From: JAIOQA01 sp035493675
GTDB taxonomy: Bacteria; Myxococcota_A; Polyangia; Haliangiales; Haliangiaceae
Direction: 5' to 3'
Length of the DNA stretch: 64,000 bases
Assembly: GCA_035493675.1 (NCBI GenBank)
Contig: DATJIA010000070.1
Span: 1 to 64,000, forward strand
Each line of letters starts with the position of its first letter. The first letter of the stretch is position 1. The notes under the pieces were generated by a model that had not been told where the DNA came from, did no database searches, and saw nothing but the letters and a program-made list of their open reading frames with translations. Positions 27,149-35,557 of the stretch are shown here, in pieces. The position numbers and the translations under genes are program-made.

Positions 27149-28123
27149 CTAGGACGCGCAACGCAGCGACACCTCGACGGTGGTGCCCTGCCCGAGCTGG
27201 CTGGTCACCTCGATCGTCCCACCCATTCGCTCGGCGATGCTCCGGCAGATCGTCATCCCGAGGCCGGTGCCGCCGCGGTCCCGGCCGGTCGTGAAGAACG
27301 GCTCGAACAGCCGCGCCAGCGTCTCCGGCGACATGCCCGTGCCGGTGTCGGAGATCGCGAGGATCACGCGGTCGCCGGCGCGGCGCGCGGCGGTGCGGAT
27401 CGTGTTCGGCGCGTCGGCGCGGCTCGCGCGCGCGGCGTTGACCAAGAGATTGAGCACGAGCTGGACCAGCCGTGCGGCGTTGCCGTGCACCGGCGGCACG
27501 TCGGCCGGGACGTGCTCGATCGTCGCGTCCTTGCCGAGCTGATAGCTGGCGAGCCGCGCGGCGCTCGAGATGACGGCGTCGAGCTCGACCGGTCCCAGCG
27601 GATCATCGACCGGGCGCGCGATGCTCGCGAGGTCGCGGACGATCAGCGCGATGCGATCGGCGGCGTCGCCGAGGTCGGCGATCATCTCGCGCTCGTCGGC
27701 GCCGCGGTCGGCGGCCGCGCTCGCTTCGCCGAGCGTGTCGACGAGCATGCGGATCACGGCGAGCGGCGAGCGGATCTCGTGGCTGACGCCGGCGGCGAGC
27801 ATGCCGGCGGTCGCCATGCGATCGCGCATGATGATCTCTTCGCGCGTGCGCTCGAGCTCCGCGGTGCGCTCGCGGACGCGCCGCTCGAGCGTCTCGTTCG
27901 CGATCGCGAGGCGCCGGCGGTAGTGGCCGGAGATGCGGTTCACGATCCGATCGATCACGAGCGCGCACACGAAGCCGGTCGTCAGCATGTCGAGGCGCAG
28001 CGCGCGGTGGAACAAGAGGCTCATCACGCCGGTGAGCCCGACGCTCATCCCGACCACCGCGACCGTGATCATCTGGCGGCGGTTGAACATCCAGCGAGGC
28101 GGTCCCAGCGCAGTCGCTCCCAT
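27149..28123 (-). CDS. Membrane sensor histidine kinase
   Basis: The 324-residue product has two membrane segments (about 17-38 and 45-60), a coiled linker (RRVRERTAELERTREE), the H-box MLAAGVSHEIRSPLAVI with His near 114, an N-box LVLNLLVNAARAS, and G-boxes ISDTGTGMS and GGTGLGMTI. It autophosphorylates and would pass phosphate to a response regulator, but none lies next to it, so it is an orphan kinase. It is divergent from the feo operon. An ATG at 28090 is an alternative start. Confidence 0.88.
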   Translation of the reverse strand: MGATALGPPRWMFNRRQMITVAVVGMSVGLTGVMSLLFHRALRLDMLTTGFVCALVIDRIVNRISGHYRRRLAIANETLERRVRERTAELERTREEIIMRDRMATAGMLAAGVSHEIRSPLAVIRMLVDTLGEASAAADRGADEREMIADLGDAADRIALIVRDLASIARPVDDPLGPVELDAVISSAARLASYQLGKDATIEHVPADVPPVHGNAARLVQLVLNLLVNAARASRADAPNTIRTAARRAGDRVILAISDTGTGMSPETLARLFEPFFTTGRDRGGTGLGMTICRSIAERMGGTIEVTSQLGQGTTVEVSLRCAS

Positions 28124-28160
28124 CCGATCATCATCAACTTCTCAACGAATCCGTAAAGAT

Positions 28161-28180
28161 GCGACTCGCGTGCGACTCGC
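28161..28180. repeat. Short direct repeat upstream of feoAB
   Basis: GCGACTCGC occurs at 28161-28169 and again at 28172-28180, 11 bases apart, about one helical turn. It lies between the divergent kinase and feoA and could be a second regulator site. Confidence 0.35.
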
Positions 28181-28217
28181 CGTATGACGCACGGAATTGT
28201 TCGCAGACCCGTTGAGA

Positions 28218-28234
28218 TTGAAAACCGTTTTCAA
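28218..28234 (+). promoter_or_regulatory. Fur box over the feoA promoter
   Basis: TTGAAAACCGTTTTCAA is a perfect 7-3-7 palindrome resembling Fur-family operators. Its left half supplies a TTGAAA -35 element, with CAAGAT at 28241-28246 as a plausible -10 after 17 bases. Iron-bound Fur sitting here would block feoAB transcription. Confidence 0.7.
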
Positions 28235-28258
28235 AAATGGCAAGATGGGCTCCTTCAC

Positions 28259-28489
28259 ATGTCGACGTTGGTCGAGACGCCCCGGAAGACGCCCGTGATC
28301 ATCACGGCCGTCGACGGAGCACGATCGTTTCGTCGCCGGTTGATGGAGATGGGGCTCGTCCCCGGCACCGCGATCCAGATCATCGAGGTCGCGCCGCTCG
28401 GCGATCCGCTGGAGATCGAGGTCCGCACCAGCCGCCTGTCGATCCGCAAGGCGGAGGCCGCGCAGATCCGCGTCGAGCCGCGTCGCTAG
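28259..28489 (+). CDS. feoA: FeoA, ferrous iron transport accessory protein
   Basis: The 76-residue product is an SH3-like FeoA domain with FRRRLMEMGLVPGTAIQIIE and PLGDPLEIEV, the usual length and motifs. FeoA assists the FeoB Fe(II) permease. The ATG at 28259 is used because an upstream in-frame ATG lies before the Fur box. It is followed by feoB after nine bases. Confidence 0.88.
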   Translation: MSTLVETPRKTPVIITAVDGARSFRRRLMEMGLVPGTAIQIIEVAPLGDPLEIEVRTSRLSIRKAEAAQIRVEPRR

Positions 28490-28498
28490 GCCGCCCAC

Positions 28499-30619
28499 AT
28501 GCAGTCGGTCCCGCCTCCTCCGCTCGTCGCCGTCGCCGGCAATCCCAACACCGGCAAGACCACCTTGTTCAACGCGCTCACCGGCGCGCGCGCGAAGGTC
28601 GGCAACTACCCAGGCGTCACGGTCGAGCGGCGCACCGCCACGCTCCCGACCTCGCGCGGACCGGTCGAGCTGCTCGACGTGCCGGGCTGCTACTCGCTGC
28701 TCGCGCGCACCGGTGAGGAACAGATCGCGCTCGCCTCGCTCGCCGGCCTCGGCGAGCGCCGCCCCGACGCGGTCGTCTTCTGCGTCGACGCGACCCAGGC
28801 GACGAGGTCGTCATATCTTGTATTACAAGCGCAGGAGCTCGGGCTCCGCGCGATCGTCGCCTTGACGATGGTCGACGAAGCGGGCGGCGCGGCGCCCGAC
28901 GCCAAGCAGCTCGCCGCCGAGCTCGGCTGCGAGGTCGTGCCGATGGTCGCCAAGCGCGGCGTCGGCGTGAAGGAGATCGTCGGCGCGATCGAGCGCGCGC
29001 TCGCCGCCGGCCCGGCCGAGGCGGTGCAGCGGTGGACGCCGTCGCCCGCGCTCGCCGACGCGATCGCGCGCGTGAAGTCCGCGCTGCCGGCCGACTGGCC
29101 CGAGACCGACGCGATCGCGCTGTGGGCGCTGATGTCGCTCGACGCCGAGGACGAGCTGGTCGGCGTCCCCGAGTCGCTGCGCCGCGCGGTCGCCGCCGTC
29201 GGGCTCGCGCCGAACGCCGTCGACGACGAGGTCGTGCACGCGCGCTGGAAGTGGCTCGACGCGCACGTCCAGCCCCTGATCAAGCGCCCGCCCGATCGCA
29301 CGCGCACGCAGCGCGTGGATCGCATCCTGCTCCACCGCGCCGGCGGCTTCGCGATCTTCGTCGCGATCATGTTCGTCGTGTTCATGTCGCTGTTCGCGTG
29401 GACGGCGCCGGTGATCGACGCGATCGATCACTCGTTCGCGTGGAGCCGCGCGCACCTGCACACGCTCCTGCCCGACGGGATCATCGGCGACTTCCTCGCC
29501 GACGGCGTGATCGCCGGCGTCGGCTCGGTGATGGTGTTCCTGCCGCAGATCCTCTTGCTCTTCTTCTTCATCGGGCTGCTCGAGGACTGCGGGTACATGG
29601 CGCGCGTCGCGTTCCTGATGGACCGCATCATGAAGGCGATGAACCTGCACGGACGCGCGTTCGTGCCGATGCTGTCGGGCTACGCGTGCGCGGTGCCCGC
29701 GATCCTCGCGACCCGCACGATGGAGCGCCAGCGCGATCGCCTGCTGACGATGCTCGTCGTGCCGCTCATGACGTGCTCGGCGCGCCTGCCGGTCTACACG
29801 CTGATCATCGGCGCGCTCTTCGCGGGCTCGCACTGGACGCAGGGGTTCTTGATGGTCGGCATGTACGGCTTCAGCGTCTTGACCGCGCTGACCGCGGCGG
29901 TCGTCCTGTCGCGTGTGGTCAAGCCGCTGCGCGCGAAGCGCCTGCCGTTCGTGATCGAGCTGCCGCCGTATCGCCTGCCGAGCGGGCGCGACGTCCTGCG
30001 CCAGATGTGGGATCGCACCGCGATGTTCCTGCGCGAGGCGGGCACGGTGATCCTCGGCTGTACGATCGCGCTGTGGGCGCTGCTCTACTTCCCGCGCGAG
30101 CTGCCCGCGGGCTCGCCCGACTACGACGTGTTGATCCAGAAGGCGCCGACTCCTGAAGCACGCACGGCGCTCGAGAACGAGAAGGCCGGCGCGATGCTCG
30201 CGAACAGCTACGGCGGGCGGCTCGGCCGCGCGATCGAGCCCGCGATCGCGCCGATGGGCTTCGACTGGAAGATCGGCGTCGGCGTGATCGGCGCGTTCGC
30301 CGCGCGCGAGGTCTTCATCTCGACGATGGGCGTCGTCTACTCGGTCGGCTCCGACGTCGACGAGGACAGCCCCGGCTTGCGCCAGGCGATGAAGACCGCG
30401 AAGCGCGCCGACGGCAAGCCGCTGTATACGCCGCTGGTCGGCTTGTGCTTGATGATCTTCTTCGCGCTCGCGTGTCAGTGCATGAGCACGCTCGCGGTCG
30501 TGAAGCGCGAGACCGGCGGCTACAAGTGGCCGCTGTTCTTGTTCGCGTACATGACCGTGCTCGCGTGGGTCGTGACGACCGCCGTGTACCAAGGTGGGCG
30601 GCTGCTCGGCTTCTCGTAG
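28499..30619 (+). CDS. feoB: FeoB, GTPase-coupled ferrous iron permease
   Basis: The 706-residue product has an N-terminal G domain with G1 GNPNTGKTT (14-22), switch I NYPGVTVE, and G3 DVPG, and then a C-terminal membrane region with LLFFFIGLLEDCGYMARVAF and AREVFISTMG. It imports Fe(II) through the inner membrane. The G4 motif, usually NxxD, reads T123-M-V-D126, an Asn-to-Thr change that may alter guanine specificity. A run of AT-rich codons at 28811-28828 is unlike the rest of the gene. Confidence 0.93.
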   Translation: MQSVPPPPLVAVAGNPNTGKTTLFNALTGARAKVGNYPGVTVERRTATLPTSRGPVELLDVPGCYSLLARTGEEQIALASLAGLGERRPDAVVFCVDATQATRSSYLVLQAQELGLRAIVALTMVDEAGGAAPDAKQLAAELGCEVVPMVAKRGVGVKEIVGAIERALAAGPAEAVQRWTPSPALADAIARVKSALPADWPETDAIALWALMSLDAEDELVGVPESLRRAVAAVGLAPNAVDDEVVHARWKWLDAHVQPLIKRPPDRTRTQRVDRILLHRAGGFAIFVAIMFVVFMSLFAWTAPVIDAIDHSFAWSRAHLHTLLPDGIIGDFLADGVIAGVGSVMVFLPQILLLFFFIGLLEDCGYMARVAFLMDRIMKAMNLHGRAFVPMLSGYACAVPAILATRTMERQRDRLLTMLVVPLMTCSARLPVYTLIIGALFAGSHWTQGFLMVGMYGFSVLTALTAAVVLSRVVKPLRAKRLPFVIELPPYRLPSGRDVLRQMWDRTAMFLREAGTVILGCTIALWALLYFPRELPAGSPDYDVLIQKAPTPEARTALENEKAGAMLANSYGGRLGRAIEPAIAPMGFDWKIGVGVIGAFAAREVFISTMGVVYSVGSDVDEDSPGLRQAMKTAKRADGKPLYTPLVGLCLMIFFALACQCMSTLAVVKRETGGYKWPLFLFAYMTVLAWVVTTAVYQGGRLLGFS

Positions 30620-30624
30620 CGATC

Positions 30625-31530
30625 CTATCGCCCGTAGCTCAGATCGGCCTCGAGCTCCGCGATCGTGAGCACGTCGGTGCGCGGCTCGTCGCCGGCGAGC
30701 GCGCGATCGATGAAGTCGAGCGCGTCGGGCCACAGCGCCGCGTGCTTCGCGCGGAAGAAGCCGAAGTGCCCGCCGGCGCCCGACGCGCGATGCTCGAGCG
30801 GCGCGCGCGCGAGGCGGCGGCGCAGCGCGCGCACGGTGCGCGGCGGCGCGTAGTCGTCGTCGTCGAAGCTGAGCATCAAGGTCGGCACGTCCCACCGATC
30901 GAAGCGATCGGCCGCGCCGTGATCGTGATCGGCGAGGTAGCCGCGGCTCGTGCACCAGCGCGCCCACTCGCGCGCGACGCCGCTCGGCAGATCGACGCCG
31001 AGGCCCGCCTGCGCGGGCAGATATCCCAACGCCGACGTGAGCACCGGGGTCGCGACGTGCCACAAGAGCGCGAGCTTCGGCTGCGCGACGATCGGCCAAT
31101 CGCGATACCAGCCGAGCTGCGAGGCGACCAGCACGGCCACGCGCGCGTCGCGGAGCTCGTCGAGGAGCCCGATCATCTGACCGCCGAAGCTGTGACCGAT
31201 CATCGCGATCGGATCGCCGCGATCGCGCGCCCACGCGTGCACCGCGCGCGCGTCCTTGTGCGCCCAGTCGGTCATCGTCGCTTCGAAGCCGCGGAGCGAG
31301 CTGGGTCGCGACGCGCCGACGCCGCGATAGTCGTACGTGACGACGCGCAGCCGCCGCGTCTCGGCGACGTGCTCGGCGAAGCCCGCGTAGTAGCCGTGCG
31401 GCACGGCGGTCGCGCCGTGGATCACGACGGTCGCGCGCGGGCGGCGCGGCTCGAAGATCGTCGCGCCGAGCGGATAGCCGTCGGTCGCCGGGATGATCGT
31501 GGTGAGGCCGACGCGCGGGAGGCTGACCAT
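30625..31530 (-). CDS. Alpha/beta-hydrolase
   Basis: The 301-residue product has a lid-less alpha/beta-hydrolase fold: VVIHGATAVPHGYY oxyanion region, nucleophile elbow AMIGHSFGGQ with Ser near residue 121, an acidic residue in LSFDDDDYAPP, and His in SGAGGHFGFF near residue 257. The substrate is unknown; relatives are often annotated as quorum-quenching or esterase-like enzymes. It is divergent from the LysR gene, which may control it, and convergent with feoB with a 5-base gap. Confidence 0.82.
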   Translation of the reverse strand: MVSLPRVGLTTIIPATDGYPLGATIFEPRRPRATVVIHGATAVPHGYYAGFAEHVAETRRLRVVTYDYRGVGASRPSSLRGFEATMTDWAHKDARAVHAWARDRGDPIAMIGHSFGGQMIGLLDELRDARVAVLVASQLGWYRDWPIVAQPKLALLWHVATPVLTSALGYLPAQAGLGVDLPSGVAREWARWCTSRGYLADHDHGAADRFDRWDVPTLMLSFDDDDYAPPRTVRALRRRLARAPLEHRASGAGGHFGFFRAKHAALWPDALDFIDRALAGDEPRTDVLTIAELEADLSYGR

Positions 31531-31639
31531 GTGCGCTCCTTTTCGCCCACCGTAGGCCGGCCGCGACGAGCACGCCCGCAGCGAATTCGCAGGTCATCTG
31601 TGCGCCCACGCAGCCGCGGGTTTGACGCATCATCACGGG

Positions 31640-32515
31640 GTGATCGATTGGGATGACCTCCGCGTGCTCCTCGCGATCCATCGCACCGGCAGCCTCGCCG
31701 GCGCGGGCGCGACGCTCGACATCAACCCGACGACCGTCGGCCGCCGCTTGTCCGCGCTCGAGGAGCGCGCCGAGACGCGGCTGTTCGATCGCACGCCCGA
31801 CGGCTACGTGCTCACCGCCGCCGGACGCGACATCCTCCCGCGCGCCGAGCGCATGGAGGCCGAGGCGCTCGGCGTCGAGCGCGAGCTCGCCGGCGCCGAC
31901 GCGCGGCTGACCGGCGTCGTGCGCGTGACGGTGACCGAGATGCTCGCGACGCGCTTCGTCGCGCAGTACCTGCAACGCTTCGCGGATCGCTATCCGGACA
32001 TCACGCTCGATCTGTGGTGCACGAACGCGGTCGTGAACCTGTCGCGGCGCGAGGCCGACGTAGCGCTGCGCCTCGCGCGCCCGCGCGAGCCCGACGTGAT
32101 CGGCACGCAGCTGTCCGCGATCCACCTGGCGCTGTACGCGAGCCCCGCGTACCTCGAGGCGAACGGGAAGCCCGACGACGCCGAGCGCTCGCTCGCCGGC
32201 CATCGCGTGATCGGTTTCGCGTCGACGCCGCCGTTCCGGCTCGAGAACGCGTGGTTCGATGCGCGCGTCGAGCACGCGCGGGTCGCGATGCGATCCGACA
32301 GCGTGTCGTCGATCTACGCCGCGACCGTCGGCGGGCTCGGCATCGCGCTCTTGCCGCGCGCGGTCGCCGATCACGATCCGCTGCTGGTGCGCGTGCCGAC
32401 CGAGACCTCGCCCGAGCCGCGCGTGATCTGGCAGGCGATGCACAAGGATCTGCGCGCGAGCGCGCGCGTGCGCGCGGTGACCGAGTTCCTGGCCGAGATC
32501 CTCACGCCGATTTAA
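31640..32515 (+). CDS. LysR-family transcriptional regulator
   Basis: The 291-residue product has an N-terminal helix-turn-helix (LRVLLAIHRTGSLAGAGATL, TTVGRRLSALE) and a type 2 periplasmic-binding effector domain (VRVTVTEMLATRFVAQYL). GTG at 31640 is preferred because it starts MIDWDDLR as in relatives; a TTG 18 bases upstream is possible. LysR genes usually regulate the divergent neighbour, here the alpha/beta-hydrolase. Confidence 0.9.
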   Translation: MIDWDDLRVLLAIHRTGSLAGAGATLDINPTTVGRRLSALEERAETRLFDRTPDGYVLTAAGRDILPRAERMEAEALGVERELAGADARLTGVVRVTVTEMLATRFVAQYLQRFADRYPDITLDLWCTNAVVNLSRREADVALRLARPREPDVIGTQLSAIHLALYASPAYLEANGKPDDAERSLAGHRVIGFASTPPFRLENAWFDARVEHARVAMRSDSVSSIYAATVGGLGIALLPRAVADHDPLLVRVPTETSPEPRVIWQAMHKDLRASARVRAVTEFLAEILTPI

Positions 32516-32516
32516 C

Positions 32517-32535
32517 GTAATATAAAATAGTACAA
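32517..32535. repeat. AT-rich repeat, copy A
   Basis: GTAATATAAAATA plus GTACAA follows the LysR stop directly and is followed by GATACTA, which makes TAGTA-caaga-TACTA a palindrome. It matches 18 of 19 bases at 35507-35525. It is isolated AT-rich DNA in a GC-rich window. Confidence 0.75.
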
Positions 32536-32539
32536 GATA

Positions 32540-34132
32540 CTATTTCGCATTACCGGCCGCGATCGCGCGGGCGACGCGCATACCGTCGAGCGCCGCGCTG
32601 ACGATGCCGCCGGCGTAGCCCGCGCCCTCGCCGGTCGGGTACAGCGCGAGCACGTCGGGGCTCTCGAGCGTCGACGGATCGCGCGGCACGCGCACCGGCG
32701 ACGACGTGCGCGACTCGACGCCGATCAGGACCGCCTCGTCGGAGACGAAGCCGCGCATCTGGCGATCGAAGACGCCGAGCGCGTCGCGCAGCTTGCCCGG
32801 CAGATCGAGCGACGGGCCGGCCGCGGCGAGCACCGCGCCGACGTCGGTCGCGGTCAGCCCTGGCTCGTAGCTGCACGCCGGCACGGTCGTCGACGCGCGG
32901 CCGTGCACGAAGTCGGTCACGCGCGTCGCGGGCGCGCGCAGCATGCCGCCGCCGGCCTCGCGCGCGGCGCGCTCGAGGCGCCGCTGCAGCTCGACGCCCG
33001 CGGTCACGCCGAGCGCGTCGAGCCCGGCCGCGACGAGATCGACGTCCTCGATCGCGATCACGATCCCGCTGTTCGCGTACGGCGAGTCCCGCCGCGAGAG
33101 GCTCATGCCGTTGACGACGACGCCGTCTTGCTCGGTCGCCGCGGGCACGACCCATCCGCCGGGGCACATGCAGACGGAGAAGACGCCGCGGCCGCCCGGC
33201 GGCGTGTACGCGAGCCGATACGCGGCGGCGCGCAGCTTGGGGTGACCGGCGGCGCGGCCGTACTGCGTGCGATCGACGTACGGCTGCGGGTGCTCGACGC
33301 GCACGCCGACCGCGAACGGCTTGCGCTCGAGGCGCGCGCCCGCGGCCGCGAGGATCCCGTGGACGTCGCGCGCGCTGTGGCCGGTCGCGATCACGACCGC
33401 GCGACCGGTGAGCTCGCGGCCGTCGGCGAGCCGCACGCCGCGCGCGCGGCGCGTCTCGTCGACGAGGATCGCGGTGACGCGGGCGCCGAAGCGGAACACG
33501 ACGCTGCGCGCCTCGAGGCGCTCGCGCATCGCGGTGATCACCTTGGGCAGCTTGTTCGAGCCGATGTGCGGCCGCGCGTCGACGAGGATCGCGGGCGGCG
33601 CGCCGTGCAGCGCGAGGATCTCGAGCACGTCGCGCACGTCGCCGCGCTTGTGCGAGCGCGTGTACAGCTTGCCGTCGGAGTACGTGCCGGCGCCGCCCTC
33701 GCCGAAACAGTAGTTCGAATCGGGATCGACGGTGCCGTGCTGCGTGAGGCCCTTGAGATCGCGGCGGCGCGCCTGCACGTCCTTGCCGCGATCGAGGACG
33801 ATCGACGCGATGCCGGCGCGCGCGAGCTCGTACGCGCAGAACAGGCCGGCCGGTCCCGCGCCGACGACGATCACCGGATCGCCGGCGACGTCGCGCGGAT
33901 CGGGCGACGCGAGCGGCGCGGCGGTCGCGGGCGCGAAGCCGATCGTCAGGTGGAAGCGCACGCGGCCGCGGCGCGCGTCGATCGCGCGGCGGCGCACCTC
34001 GACCGGCGGCAGCTCGTCGGCGCGCGCCCGCAAGATCGATGCGACCCGCGCGCGCAGCGACGCTTCGTCGTCGGGCTCGTCGAGGCCGAGATCGATCTCG
34101 ACCTCGACGTCACTGTCGATCTCGCGGGGCAC
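32540..34132 (-). CDS. FAD-dependent oxidoreductase (NAD(FAD)-utilising dehydrogenase family)
   Basis: The 530-residue product has an N-terminal alpha/beta extension, a dinucleotide-binding GxGxxG in VIVVGAGPAGLFCAYELARA near residue 95, a Gly-rich FGEGGAGTYSDGKLYTR segment, and a C-terminal LYPTGEGAGYAGGIVSAALDG FAD-contact motif. The family is common and conserved, but its reaction is not defined. GTG at 34132 is chosen because the next gene upstream ends at 34156. It converges with LysR across a 24-base AT-rich gap. Confidence 0.85.
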   Translation of the reverse strand: MPREIDSDVEVEIDLGLDEPDDEASLRARVASILRARADELPPVEVRRRAIDARRGRVRFHLTIGFAPATAAPLASPDPRDVAGDPVIVVGAGPAGLFCAYELARAGIASIVLDRGKDVQARRRDLKGLTQHGTVDPDSNYCFGEGGAGTYSDGKLYTRSHKRGDVRDVLEILALHGAPPAILVDARPHIGSNKLPKVITAMRERLEARSVVFRFGARVTAILVDETRRARGVRLADGRELTGRAVVIATGHSARDVHGILAAAGARLERKPFAVGVRVEHPQPYVDRTQYGRAAGHPKLRAAAYRLAYTPPGGRGVFSVCMCPGGWVVPAATEQDGVVVNGMSLSRRDSPYANSGIVIAIEDVDLVAAGLDALGVTAGVELQRRLERAAREAGGGMLRAPATRVTDFVHGRASTTVPACSYEPGLTATDVGAVLAAAGPSLDLPGKLRDALGVFDRQMRGFVSDEAVLIGVESRTSSPVRVPRDPSTLESPDVLALYPTGEGAGYAGGIVSAALDGMRVARAIAAGNAK

Positions 34133-34155
34133 GACGGCGCAGTCTACACGCTCCG

Positions 34156-34836
34156 CTACATCGACGCGCAGCGCGCGCCGCCCGCGTGCACCGTCACGTG
34201 CGTCAGGTTCAGCTGGCCGTCGAGCGTGACGTACGCGCTCTTCTCGGCCGCGAAGAAGTCGACGTGCATCCCGACGATGCCGCCGCCGGTGTCGCCGGCG
34301 ACGACGCAGCCGTCGTGCACGAAGTCGCCCCACGGCGCCGCGCCCGGCATCGCGACGCCGTCGAGCTCCTCGATGTAGAGGCCGCTGCCGTACGGGATGA
34401 CGCTCGAATCGACCGCGACCGTCCGGAACGGCACGAGCGCGCGCCCTTGCACGCCGTAGCCCCACGGATGCTGCGCGTCGACGGGCTCGTAGCAGGGCGT
34501 GCGCGCGCACCCGCACGCGCCGCTCACATTGATCACGCGTCCGTCGGCGAGGCGGCCGGTGCCTTCGACGTCGAGCGAGCTCGCGAACGCCGCGGGCACG
34601 GTGTCGAGCACGCTGCAGCCCGTGTCGTAGAGGTTCGTGTCGGGCGTGCCCGTGAAGTCGTCCTCGGCGGTCACCCAGTAGTAGGTCAGCTGGAACGATC
34701 CCAAGCTCGCGCCGGGCAGCGCCGCGTCGAACGCGTGCGTCGCATCGACCGCGGCGGGCGCGGCATCGGGATGCGCGTCACTGCCATCGCCGCAGGCCGC
34801 GAAGATCACTGCCGCGATCGCGATCGCGCCCCTCAT
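34156..34836 (-). CDS. 3D-domain lipoprotein
   Basis: The 226-residue product has a lipobox FAAC at residues 12-15 and a 3D (MltA-type) domain: LTYYWVT, RVINVSGACGC, VDSSVIPYGSGLYIEE and AGDTGGGIVGMHVDFF, in which the conserved Asp residues are seen. Such domains are found in lytic transglycosylase- or resuscitation-factor-like wall enzymes. A role on peptidoglycan is inferred from the family. Confidence 0.78.
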   Translation of the reverse strand: MRGAIAIAAVIFAACGDGSDAHPDAAPAAVDATHAFDAALPGASLGSFQLTYYWVTAEDDFTGTPDTNLYDTGCSVLDTVPAAFASSLDVEGTGRLADGRVINVSGACGCARTPCYEPVDAQHPWGYGVQGRALVPFRTVAVDSSVIPYGSGLYIEELDGVAMPGAAPWGDFVHDGCVVAGDTGGGIVGMHVDFFAAEKSAYVTLDGQLNLTHVTVHAGGARCASM

Positions 34837-34863
34837 CGCGACATCGTCGCACGCAATTCTTTG

Positions 34864-34893
34864 TTGACCGAGCGCGCCGCGCCGCGCTATGAA
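34864..34893 (+). promoter_or_regulatory. Promoter of the tetR gene
   Basis: TTGACC (34864-34869), an 18-base spacer, and TATGAA (34888-34893) place the likely transcription start at about 34900, two bases before the ATG. The message would be leaderless. Confidence 0.6.
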
Positions 34894-34897
34894 TTAA

Positions 34898-34917
34898 GCG
34901 AATGAACGTTCATTCGC
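34898..34917. promoter_or_regulatory. 20-base palindromic operator over the tetR start codon
   Basis: GCGAATGAACGTTCATTCGC is a perfect palindrome that contains the ATG at 34902 and the expected transcription start. Bound TetR would block its own promoter. Confidence 0.75.
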
Positions 34918-35510
34918 AAAAATCGGCGCGCCGAGGACGGCCGGTGACCGGCGGGAAGAAGGAGCAGATCCTCGACGCCGCGCTGACGCTGTTCACCGAG
35001 CGCGGCTACCACGGCACGTCGATCCCCGAGATCGCCGAGCGGGCCGGCGTCGCCGCAGGGACGATCTACAGCCACTTCGACAGCAAGGAGCACTTGGTCA
35101 ACGCGCTCTACCGCCGGACCAAGACGAAGATGATCGAGCAAGCGCTCGCGGGCCTGCCGACCGGCGGCACGGTGCGCCACCAGTTCCACGAGCTGTGGAC
35201 GCGCCTGCGCGCGTTCGAGCGCGCCGAGCCGACCGGATTCGCGTTTCTCGAGCTGCACCACCACGCGGACTACCTCGATCGCAAGAGCCGCGCGCTCGAG
35301 GTCGAGGCGCTCCTGCCGATCGCGCGCTTCCTCGACGCGGCGTCGCGCGACGGCCACGTGCGCCGCGTGTCGGCGCCCGCGCTGATGGCGATGGTGTGGG
35401 GCGCGTTCGTCGGGCTCGTGAAGGCGGAGCGGGTCGGCTACCTGCGCTTCGACGACGCGCTGTCCGATCAGGTCGAAGCGACCCTGTGGGACGCCGTCAA
35501 GTCGAAGTAA
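34902..35510 (+). CDS. TetR-family transcriptional regulator
   Basis: The 202-residue product has an N-terminal TetR helix-turn-helix (ILDAALTLFTERGYHGTSIP, AGVAAGTIYSHFDSKEHLVN) and a helical ligand domain. It probably represses its own gene through the palindrome over its start codon. The gene at 35558 follows in the same direction and may be part of the regulon. Its ligand is unknown. Confidence 0.92.
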   Translation: MNVHSQKSARRGRPVTGGKKEQILDAALTLFTERGYHGTSIPEIAERAGVAAGTIYSHFDSKEHLVNALYRRTKTKMIEQALAGLPTGGTVRHQFHELWTRLRAFERAEPTGFAFLELHHHADYLDRKSRALEVEALLPIARFLDAASRDGHVRRVSAPALMAMVWGAFVGLVKAERVGYLRFDDALSDQVEATLWDAVKSK

Positions 35511-35525
35511 TATAAAATATTACAA
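35507..35525. repeat. AT-rich repeat, copy B
   Basis: GTAATATAAAATATTACAA overlaps the tetR stop and is followed by TGTAATA, which makes TATTACAATGTAATA a perfect 15-base palindrome. It matches 32517-32535 in 18 of 19 bases and may act on the gene at 35558. Confidence 0.75.
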
Positions 35526-35557
35526 TGTAATACGATAGATGACGAGAGGAGAGCGAG

